DNA of 5,098 nt from Chitinophagales bacterium. GTDB taxonomy: Bacteria > Bacteroidota > Bacteroidia > Chitinophagales > Chitinophagaceae. Position numbers and translations under genes: made by a program. How positions within the stretch are numbered: position 1 is the first letter of the stretch; the number at the start of each line of letters is the position of its first letter. The notes under the pieces were generated by a model. That model searched no databases. It was not told the DNA's origin and was given only the letters and a program-made list of their open reading frames with translations. Shown piece after piece: positions 1 through 5,098 of the stretch. The stretch covers positions 1-5,098 of the forward strand of contig JANXYS010000472.1 in the NCBI GenBank assembly GCA_025355935.1, read 5' to 3'.

Positions 1-152
1 AAGGTAAAAAATTATCTTTTATTTTGCAGGAAATAGGTCGGGAGATAAACACAACGGGGAGCAAAGCGTATGACGCAGATATTCAAAAATGCGTTGTTAA
101 AATGAAGGATGAATTAGAAAAGGCAAAAGAGCAGGTACTCAACGTGCTATAA
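1..152 (+). CDS. yicC: YicC/YloC-family endoribonuclease, C-terminal end only (5' truncated)
   Basis: Only the last 49 codons are present, read from base 3 to the TAA at 150-152. The residues include LQEIGREINTTGSKAYDA, then a Lys/Glu-rich helix with MKDELEKAKEQVLNVL at the very end. This is the hallmark tail of the YicC/YloC family (DUF1732 region): 'QE(I/M)xRE(I/A)NTxxSK' followed by a helix ending in REQ(V/I)QN-like residues. Family members are reported to be endoribonucleases acting on RNA in the cytoplasm. The catalytic and N-terminal parts lie outside the window, so nothing can be said about them. gldH begins 22 bases after the stop with no visible terminator, which suggests co-transcription. 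In many bacteria the gene after yicC is gmk (guanylate kinase), which is not the case here. Family assignment is firm; function is from family knowledge. Confidence 0.85.
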   Translation, partial: GKKLSFILQEIGREINTTGSKAYDADIQKCVVKMKDELEKAKEQVLNVL

Positions 153-174
153 TCAATAAATTATTATTAAAGAA

Positions 175-675
175 ATGGAATGGAAAGTTTCATCCAGGCG
201 TAATTCTTCTTTCAGAAAAGCTGCTTTAATCTTTATTACGTCAGGTTTGATTTATTCATGTACTCAGATAGACGTATTTGAAAAGAACATTCAGATTCCC
301 AGCTATAAGTGGGATTCATCCTATACCGCCAGTGGCAGTTTTGCTATTGAAGACACCGTCTCTGCATATAATCTTTATATAGTTTTAAGGCACACTGATG
401 CTTATCTATACAATAATATTTGGCTTTCAGTTGGGTTACAATCACCGGGAGATACTATGTTCAAGCAAAAAATTGATCTACGTTTGGGTTCAGATGCGAC
501 GGGGTGGGAAGGATCGGGCATGAACGATATTTGGGAAGTTCGAAAATTATTGAATGACCAACCTAAACGATTCAGGAAAAAAGGTGTTTACCAGTTCTCT
601 ATTAGTCAAGCTATGCGCGATCACCCGCTTCATTCGGTTATGAGTGCTGGCTTCCGGATTGAAAAGATTCGATAA
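175..675 (+). CDS. gldH: GldH-family gliding motility lipoprotein
   Basis: A 166-residue protein with a basic N-terminus (K4, R8, R9, R14, K15), a short hydrophobic segment (about 16-28) and a lipobox LIYSC with the lipidated cysteine at 29. It is therefore a lipoprotein exported by Sec and processed by signal peptidase II. The mature part carries the GldH signature blocks IDVFEKN (32-38), VLRHTDAYLYNNIWL (70-84), GWEGSGMNDIWE (110-121), GVYQFSISQAMRDHPL (137-152) and GFRIEK (159-164). Length is normal for the family. In Flavobacterium johnsoniae GldH is needed for gliding, and losing it also affects chitin use and phage sensitivity; its molecular role is not settled. GldH also occurs in Bacteroidota that do not glide, so motility cannot be inferred here. 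The ATG is preceded by TTATTAAAGAA with no Shine-Dalgarno, as usual in this phylum. It is the only start that keeps the whole signal sequence. Probably in an operon with the upstream yicC. Confidence 0.9.
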   Translation: MEWKVSSRRNSSFRKAALIFITSGLIYSCTQIDVFEKNIQIPSYKWDSSYTASGSFAIEDTVSAYNLYIVLRHTDAYLYNNIWLSVGLQSPGDTMFKQKIDLRLGSDATGWEGSGMNDIWEVRKLLNDQPKRFRKKGVYQFSISQAMRDHPLHSVMSAGFRIEKIR

Positions 676-718
676 GTTATATATATGGCAAACCTGTGCA
701 TATGCCTGAGAATAGGGT

Positions 719-736
719 ATGTTTAATAGAAAACAT
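719..736. other. Perfect 6-bp inverted repeat upstream of porG
   Basis: ATGTTT (719-724) and AAACAT (731-736) are perfect reverse complements around a 6-base spacer, and a T-rich stretch follows (737-747). It could be a weak A/T-rich terminator after gldH, an operator overlapping the upstream part of the putative porG promoter, or chance. The stem has only two G/C pairs, so a strong terminator is unlikely. Confidence 0.25.
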
Positions 737-740
737 TTCT

Positions 741-748
741 TTATTTTG
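741..748 (+). promoter_or_regulatory. Candidate Bacteroidota -7 element for porG
   Basis: TTATTTTG, followed by CA, matches the Bacteroidota sigma-ABfr -7 consensus TAnnTTTG at all fixed positions except the second. It lies 53 bases before the GTG start of porG. No clear -33 TTG is seen at the usual spacing, so this is a weak call. The rest of the 676-801 gap holds no recognisable gene. Confidence 0.35.
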
Positions 749-801
749 CACTTAATTGAAGCGCGCTCCATTTTAATCAGGCACCAACTAAAAAACTCCA
801 A

Positions 802-1638
802 GTGAACCGTATACTTTCAATCGTAACCATCGCCCTTTTTTTTTCGACAACCGTAAATGCACAAAGTTATGAATACGTTCAGCAGGGTGAATTCGGAGTT
901 ACGGCGGGAGTGGCTCATTATTTTGGTGACCTTAATACCAGGGCAGGGCTAAATCGTCCAAAGCCCGCATTAGGATTATTTTTCAGGAAACAATTTGGAA
1001 ATTATATCGGGCTTCGCATTGCCGGGCATTATGCCCAATTGGGGTACAGTGATACTTACAGCAAAAATTCATACCAACAGCTACGTAATTTAAGTTTCAA
1101 TACGAATATTTATGAGTTAGCCTTAATGGGTGATTTTAACTTTTTCCGGTTTGTCCCGGGCGACCCTAACTTTGCCTTTACCCCTTACGTAACCCTTGGA
1201 GTGGGGGTCTTCAGCTTCGATCCATATGCTTATCTGGCTGGCGAAAAAGTTTTCTTGAGGCCTCTTGGCACAGAAGGTCAGACTACGGGGTATAAAGGGC
1301 GGAAAGAATATGGCTCAACCTCTTTCTGTATTCCTTTCGGAGCTGGAGTTAAATATAATATCTCTGACAAGATAAATTTGTCTTTCGAAATTTCTCATCG
1401 CTTCACCGGAACAGATTATATTGACGACGTTAGTACAACCTATGCCGGAATTAATAATTTTCAGGCAGGATCAACGGCCGCACAATTACAGGATCGAAGC
1501 TATGAAATAGATCCAACTACCCCCTTGGGTGTGAAAGATCGTCAACGCGGTTTCAGTAAGCAAAAAGATCAGTATATATTTGCAGAGGTAGGCGTTTCAT
1601 TTAACTTAAGCAGTTACCGATGCCCTACAGCAAATTAA
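802..1638 (+). CDS. porG: Type IX secretion system outer-membrane protein PorG (DUF6089 family)
   Basis: A 278-residue outer-membrane barrel protein. Residues 1-20 form a Sec signal peptide with cleavage after VNA, leaving Q21 at the mature N-terminus. The DUF6089 opening block GEFGVTAGVAHYFGDLN (29-45) follows. Alternating hydrophobic beta strands run to the end, with FTPYVTLGVGVFSF (126-139), FGAGVKYNISDKINLSFEI (179-197), the family motif RFTGTDYIDDVSTTY (200-214) and a last strand YIFAEVGVSFNL (258-269) before a short YRCP tail. In Porphyromonas gingivalis PorG is a barrel associated with the PorK-PorN ring of the type IX secretion system; the role here is inferred by family. The start is GTG at 802: the frame has a TGA stop at 757-759 and no ATG between, and this start gives the intact signal peptide. 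A run of nine T (836-844) lies inside the signal-peptide codons. The gene has its own 126-base upstream gap and is followed by uppS and bamA. Confidence 0.88.
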   Translation: MNRILSIVTIALFFSTTVNAQSYEYVQQGEFGVTAGVAHYFGDLNTRAGLNRPKPALGLFFRKQFGNYIGLRIAGHYAQLGYSDTYSKNSYQQLRNLSFNTNIYELALMGDFNFFRFVPGDPNFAFTPYVTLGVGVFSFDPYAYLAGEKVFLRPLGTEGQTTGYKGRKEYGSTSFCIPFGAGVKYNISDKINLSFEISHRFTGTDYIDDVSTTYAGINNFQAGSTAAQLQDRSYEIDPTTPLGVKDRQRGFSKQKDQYIFAEVGVSFNLSSYRCPTAN

Positions 1639-1659
1639 TGATAAGGACCAGTACAAATA

Positions 1660-1684
1660 ACTAATACACCAGAAGGGTGTTAGT
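1660..1684 (+). terminator. Possible stem-loop after porG (no U-tract)
   Basis: ACTAA (1660-1664) pairs with TTAGT (1680-1684), and CACC (1667-1670) pairs with GGTG (1676-1679). A 2-base bulge (TA, 1665-1666) separates the two helices and AGAAG is the loop. It starts 22 bases after the porG stop, where a terminator would be expected. However, it is followed by CACCTGGATCC instead of a T-run, so intrinsic termination is doubtful. It may instead protect the mRNA 3' end. Confidence 0.35.
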
Positions 1685-1744
1685 CACCTGGATCCCGTAT
1701 TCGCCAAGCTGTGAAGCTTCCGCCTAACTTCAACTAAATTTTAC

Positions 1745-1752
1745 TACTTTTG
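1745..1752 (+). promoter_or_regulatory. Candidate -7 promoter element of uppS
   Basis: TACTTTTG is an exact match to the Bacteroidota -7 consensus TAnnTTTG and is followed by CC. It lies 44 bases before the uppS ATG, which gives a predicted transcript start near 1757-1760. I do not see a convincing -33 TTG about 19 bases upstream (the region reads CGCCTAACTTCAACT), so the assignment rests on the -7 match and its position. Confidence 0.5.
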
Positions 1753-1759
1753 CCGCCGA

Positions 1760-1780
1760 AGTCAGGCTGCAAGCCTGACT
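1760..1780 (+). promoter_or_regulatory. Perfect 9-bp hairpin in the uppS 5' leader
   Basis: AGTCAGGCT (1760-1768) and AGCCTGACT (1772-1780) are exact reverse complements around the 3-base loop GCA, with five G/C pairs. The hairpin sits just after the predicted promoter and 15 bases before the ATG at 1796. No T-run follows, so it does not look like an intrinsic terminator. At the very 5' end of a short leader it could stabilise the mRNA or affect ribosome access. Presence is seen directly; function is inferred. Confidence 0.55.
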
Positions 1781-1795
1781 GCTCATTTAAGCACT

Positions 1796-2566
1796 ATGAG
1801 TTTACAGGAAAATATTAATAAGCACCGCCTTCCCCGGCATATTGCAATCATCATGGATGGCAATGGTCGCTGGGCTCAGGAGCAGGGAGAAGACCGACTT
1901 TTTGGCCATTTACATGGCGTTGAAAGTGTGCGCAACATTGTTGAAGGTGCTGCCGAACTTGGAATTCAATATCTTACTCTCTACGCATTCAGTACAGAAA
2001 ACTGGGACCGACCGGCAAATGAAGTAAGCGGGCTTATGGAAATTTTGGTTGACACCATCAGGAAGGAAGTTCCTACTTTAAATAAAAACAATATTAAACT
2101 TCATGTGATCGGAGACATAAATATGTTGCCGGCAAATGCGAGGGAAGAACTTTCTGAAGCACTTGCTGAAACGAGTAAAAATAACGGCCTAAATCTGATA
2201 ATGGCTCTAAGCTACAGTAGCCGTTGGGAGCTGGTGAATGCAGTTAAAGATATTGCAACCGATGTGAAAAATAATAAATTGGAGGCTGGGTCAATCACGC
2301 AAGATACCCTGGCGCAATATCTTAGCACCAGTAATTTTCCAGATCCTGAATTAATGATTCGAACGAGTGGGGAGTTTAGGATCAGTAATTTTCTATTATA
2401 TCAATTAGCTTATGCTGAGCTTTATTTTACTGATACCCGCTGGCCGGATTTCAGGAAGGAAAATTTATACGAAGCCATTATTGACTTTCAGCACAGGGAA
2501 AGGCGATTCGGCAAAACTGGTGCGCAGATTAAGGGCACTCTTAATGATGACCAGGTAATTTCTTAG
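1796..2566 (+). CDS. uppS: Undecaprenyl diphosphate synthase (cis-prenyltransferase)
   Basis: Cytosolic enzyme of 256 residues, the normal length. It adds eight isopentenyl diphosphates in cis to farnesyl diphosphate, giving the C55 carrier lipid for peptidoglycan and surface polysaccharides. All family motifs are present, with a constant offset of 5 from E. coli numbering. HIAIIMDGNGRWA (15-27) holds the Mg-binding catalytic D21, with R25 nearby. RLFGH follows with H38. LTLYAFSTENW (60-70) contains S66, and E76 follows. SYSSRWE (139-145) is the middle block. RTSGEFRISNFLL (189-201) holds the diphosphate-binding R189 and R195, and AYAELYFTD (205-213) holds E208. RERRFGKT (234-241) closes the protein. 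Tyr202 stands where E. coli has Trp207, a mild variation. The ATG gives the expected short lead before the HIAIIMDGN block. There is no Shine-Dalgarno, and the leader carries a strong hairpin (1760-1780). It lies between porG and bamA; gaps of about 150 bases on each side suggest separate promoters. Confidence 0.97.
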   Translation: MSLQENINKHRLPRHIAIIMDGNGRWAQEQGEDRLFGHLHGVESVRNIVEGAAELGIQYLTLYAFSTENWDRPANEVSGLMEILVDTIRKEVPTLNKNNIKLHVIGDINMLPANAREELSEALAETSKNNGLNLIMALSYSSRWELVNAVKDIATDVKNNKLEAGSITQDTLAQYLSTSNFPDPELMIRTSGEFRISNFLLYQLAYAELYFTDTRWPDFRKENLYEAIIDFQHRERRFGKTGAQIKGTLNDDQVIS

Positions 2567-2610
2567 AAAATATAGCTCGACAGCCGAAAATCATCATTTC
2601 CAATATAACA

Positions 2611-2650
2611 TCGAAATATAGCATCGTCGCTTATTAACACAATATTTCGA
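2611..2650. repeat. 9-bp inverted repeat in the uppS-bamA gap
   Basis: TCGAAATAT (2611-2619) and ATATTTCGA (2642-2650) are perfect reverse complements separated by 22 bases. The left arm region also shares the 9-mer AAATATAGC (2614-2622) with 2568-2576, just after the uppS stop. The DNA is AT-rich, so chance is possible. The long spacer and lack of a following T-run argue against an intrinsic terminator; a protein-binding site is another option. Nothing else but a promoter candidate is visible in this 146-base gap. Confidence 0.3.
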
Positions 2651-2684
2651 AGTTTCATTTAACAAATTGTTTTCATAAATGGGC

Positions 2685-2692
2685 TTAATTTG
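2685..2692 (+). promoter_or_regulatory. Candidate -7 element of bamA
   Basis: TTAATTTG followed by CC resembles the -7 consensus TAnnTTTG with one mismatch at the second base. A TTG occurs at 2667-2669, but the 15-base spacing is shorter than usual for a -33 element. The site is 20 bases upstream of the bamA ATG, implying a very short leader. Weak evidence, supported by similar TTTGC-ending elements before porG and uppS. Confidence 0.35.
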
Positions 2693-2712
2693 CCGCTCGT
2701 AAAATACTCTTG

Positions 2713-5098
2713 ATGCAACGGATCTACCAAAACGCACTTATACTTACACTTTTACTATTTTCCAGCCAGCTCCTCGTTGCCCAGGTAGATACCACAATGT
2801 CTGTAAATCCAGTATTGCAGGATATATTCACTTCTAAAACTGCCAAGCCCTATACAATTGCTGCTATCAATGTGACCGGCATAAAATCCTACGATAAAAA
2901 TCTAATTATTTCCATATCAGGGTTAGCAATTGGGGATAAGGTTCAAATACCTGGAACGGATGTATTTAGTAAAGCAATTGCGAAGCTTTGGAAACAAAAT
3001 CTTGTATCCGACGTACAAGTATATTTTACCAATCTCCAAGGCTCTGACCTATCTGTAGAGATCGCTTTAGTGGAGCGGCCCCGTCTGTTAAATTTCAACT
3101 TTGTTGGAATTAAGAAGGGCGAAAGGGATGATTTGGCACCTAAAACAGGCCTTGCGAAAGACAGGGTAGTAACAGAAGACATGCGTCTTAGCGCTGTAGA
3201 AGCTATCCGAAAATTTTATTATGAAAAAGGATACAGGAACGTAGCCATAGAAGTAAAGGAAAGTGCAGTTGCAGCAACCCCCAATGCGCTCGATCTCACT
3301 TTTTATATTAATAAAGGGAAGAAAGTTAAGGTGAATTCGATAAACTTTACCGACAATCTTTCGATCGAAGACAATAAGTTAAAGAAGCAAATGAAGGGAA
3401 CGAAGGAGATGACTAGAATTACTCTATTCCCTGATAAGGTTTTGAGTCCGTATGGCGACAGCACACATACTCCCACGTTTAAAGATTACTTAAAGGAGAA
3501 AGGCTATTTATATCCTTCGGTAACTAAAGAGTATCTGGATCCGTATTTTCGGTTTAAGTTATTCAGCGGTGCGAAATTTAATGAGAAGAAATATATCGAG
3601 GACAAAGAAAAACTGCTAAATTATTATAATTCAAAGGGATTTCGTGATGCTGTCATTGTAGCAGATACACAGTTTTATGATAAAAAGGGAAATATTAATG
3701 TTGATATTAAAATGAGCGAAGGAAACAAGTATGTTTTCGGAAATATTGGCTGGAAGGGAAATACCAAATATTCCGATTCTGTGCTCAATCTTTTTCTCGG
3801 TATATCAAAGGGAGATTCTTATAATGTAGACGCGCTTAATAAACGTCTTGGCAAACAACTATCAGCAGAAGGGGGGGATATCACTAGTTTATATCAGGAT
3901 GACGGGTATTTATTCTTCAGAATTGATCCGGTCGAAACAGCTGTTTACAATGATACCATCGATTATGAGATTAGAATAACCGAAGGTCCGCAAGCTACAT
4001 ACGGGCGCATTTCTGTTTCTGGTAATGACAAGACTAAAGACTATGTTATTTTACGTGAGTTACGAACAATCCCAGGTGAAAAGTTTAGTCGTTCGGATAT
4101 AATTCGAACCCAGCGCGAACTCGGCCAACTTGGCTTCCTTAATCCGGAAAAAACTAATCCTAATATTGTTCCGAACTCTGATAACGGTACAGTTGATATC
4201 AATTGGGAAGTAGAAGAAAAATCTGCAGATCAGCTGGAATTATCTGCCGGCTTTGGCGGTGGCATCGGCCTTACGGGTACTCTGGGTGTAACATTTAATA
4301 ACTTTTCAATTAAAAATATTACTAAGAAATCTACCTGGGATCCATTACCCAGCGGGGACGGTCAAAAATTAAGTGCACGTATACAGTCTAACGGTAAGGC
4401 GTACCGTTCTTACAGCTTCTCATTCACCGAGCCTTGGCTTGGAGGGAAAAAAAGGAATTCATTTTCACTAAGTTATTTTAATACCAGGTATGCAAATACG
4501 TATGATTCATTTGGACGGTATTGTAAAACCTGCGGAAGTAATTCGTATGTTAAAACGGTTGGATTCGGGGTATCGTTGGGTAAACAACTTAAGTGGCCCG
4601 ATGATTATTTTAACCTCATTTATTCCCTGAATGTTCAGCAATATCAACTTAAGAATTATGCGGTAAGTGGCTTTAATGGCATAACCAACGGTAACTCAAC
4701 AAATATTAGTGCCAAGCTTACACTGCTTCGCAACTCTGCCGGGCCTAATCCAATTTTTCCCACTAGTGGATCTAATTTTTTGCTCAGTGGCCAGTTTACC
4801 CTCCCTTATTCATTATTAGGAATAACTAGTGCAACAGATAATCAGTATAAGTATCCTGAATTCCACAAATGGCGTATGAATGCGGAGTGGTTCGTACCTA
4901 TTGGAAGAGGAAAAGGGACGGATAAAAACAAGCAGTTCATACTGAAGGCTGCGGCTAAGTATGGCTTCATCGGGAAATACAATCAAAAATTGGAGGTATC
5001 GCCATTTGAAAGATTCCAGGTGGGAGATGCCGGTTTGAGCAACACGCAGGCTTTATTGGGGTATGATATTATTGCCCATAGGGGTTACCCGATTTATA
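2713..5098 (+). CDS. bamA: Outer-membrane protein assembly factor BamA (3' truncated by window end)
   Basis: Open for 795 codons with no stop. Residues 1-23 are a signal peptide (cleavage after LVA, mature Q24). Five POTRA domains follow at roughly 47-122, 124-201, 203-337, 338-425 and 427-503. Each ends with a typical strand such as VEIALVERP, LDLTFYINKG, VDIKMSEG, YEIRITEGP or VDINWEVEEK. POTRA3 is about 135 residues because of an insertion at about 233-288. The beta-barrel starts near 505 (LELSAGFGGGIGLTGTLG, FTEPWLGG) and is cut at the loop-6 motif, here HRGY (789-792; the family has (V/L)RG(F/Y)). About 60-100 residues should be missing. BamA is the core of the Bam machine: periplasmic POTRA domains receive barrel proteins and the barrel inserts them into the outer membrane. 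PorG is a likely client. The only two cysteines form C604-K-T-C607 in a predicted extracellular loop. The ATG is the first in frame and gives an intact signal peptide; no Shine-Dalgarno is visible. Confidence 0.95.
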   Translation, partial: MQRIYQNALILTLLLFSSQLLVAQVDTTMSVNPVLQDIFTSKTAKPYTIAAINVTGIKSYDKNLIISISGLAIGDKVQIPGTDVFSKAIAKLWKQNLVSDVQVYFTNLQGSDLSVEIALVERPRLLNFNFVGIKKGERDDLAPKTGLAKDRVVTEDMRLSAVEAIRKFYYEKGYRNVAIEVKESAVAATPNALDLTFYINKGKKVKVNSINFTDNLSIEDNKLKKQMKGTKEMTRITLFPDKVLSPYGDSTHTPTFKDYLKEKGYLYPSVTKEYLDPYFRFKLFSGAKFNEKKYIEDKEKLLNYYNSKGFRDAVIVADTQFYDKKGNINVDIKMSEGNKYVFGNIGWKGNTKYSDSVLNLFLGISKGDSYNVDALNKRLGKQLSAEGGDITSLYQDDGYLFFRIDPVETAVYNDTIDYEIRITEGPQATYGRISVSGNDKTKDYVILRELRTIPGEKFSRSDIIRTQRELGQLGFLNPEKTNPNIVPNSDNGTVDINWEVEEKSADQLELSAGFGGGIGLTGTLGVTFNNFSIKNITKKSTWDPLPSGDGQKLSARIQSNGKAYRSYSFSFTEPWLGGKKRNSFSLSYFNTRYANTYDSFGRYCKTCGSNSYVKTVGFGVSLGKQLKWPDDYFNLIYSLNVQQYQLKNYAVSGFNGITNGNSTNISAKLTLLRNSAGPNPIFPTSGSNFLLSGQFTLPYSLLGITSATDNQYKYPEFHKWRMNAEWFVPIGRGKGTDKNKQFILKAAAKYGFIGKYNQKLEVSPFERFQVGDAGLSNTQALLGYDIIAHRGYPIY

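Noticed and set aside
547..801. Open frame of 84 codons on the - strand across the end of gldH and the gap before porG
   Set aside because: Most of it is antisense to the conserved C-terminal part of gldH, it shows no recognisable motif, and it ends at the porG start. It is a shadow frame.
1706..1720. AAGCT-GTGA-AGCTT short inverted repeat and the palindrome GAAGCTTC before the uppS promoter
   Set aside because: Only a 5-bp stem or an 8-base palindrome; expected by chance at this scale and with no partner structure nearby.
1842..2027. Open frame of 61 codons on the + strand inside uppS
   Set aside because: It overlaps the catalytic core of uppS in another frame, and the uppS frame is fully conserved there.
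2943..3182. Open frame of 79 codons on the - strand inside bamA
   Set aside because: It is antisense to POTRA1 and POTRA2, has no motif, and the + strand frame clearly encodes BamA.
3871..4453. G7 (3871-3877) and A7 (4447-4453) runs in bamA as possible phase-variation sites
   Set aside because: Both encode ordinary in-frame residues (Gly-Gly and Lys-Lys), the frame stays open, and bamA is expected to be essential, so on/off switching is not plausible.
1..5098. Search for tRNA, rRNA, CRISPR repeats, insertion-sequence ends, toxin-antitoxin or phage genes
   Set aside because: No such sequence is visible; the window is covered by five envelope or RNA-processing genes with gaps under 160 bases, so no novel system is claimed.

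Overview
The window looks like chromosomal DNA from a member of the Bacteroidota, most likely the Sphingobacteriales (Pedobacter/Mucilaginibacter type). The grounds are a gliding-motility lipoprotein (GldH), a type IX secretion barrel (PorG, DUF6089) and a Bacteroidota-type BamA. Gene starts lack Shine-Dalgarno sequences and sit behind A/T-rich leaders, and the -7-like promoter elements resemble TAnnTTTG. All real genes are on the + strand and encode cell-envelope functions, apart from the RNase-like protein at the left edge.

Layout. Positions 1-152 hold the C-terminus of a YicC/YloC-family endoribonuclease. After 22 bases comes gldH (175-675), probably in the same transcript. A 126-base gap with a weak promoter candidate precedes porG (802-1638, GTG start). 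A 157-base gap follows, holding a bulged hairpin, the best promoter match of the window (1745-1752) and a perfect 9-bp hairpin in the leader of uppS. uppS (1796-2566) encodes undecaprenyl diphosphate synthase. A 146-base AT-rich gap with an inverted repeat leads to bamA (2713 to the window end). bamA is open for 795 codons without a stop and is cut in the beta-barrel at the conserved loop-6 RGY motif.

How the genes fit together. BamA folds barrel proteins into the outer membrane, and PorG is one such likely client. PorG belongs to the type IX secretion machine, and GldH is a lipoprotein tied to gliding in relatives. UppS makes the C55 lipid carrier for peptidoglycan and surface polysaccharide. 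The porG-uppS-bamA order is, as I recall it, common in Bacteroidota.

I see no mobile element, CRISPR array, tRNA, rRNA or defence system. This is an ordinary core-genome region. The points worth a second look are small: the uppS leader hairpin, a CxxC pair in an extracellular BamA loop, a large insertion in BamA POTRA3, and a T9 run in the porG signal-peptide codons behind a GTG start.
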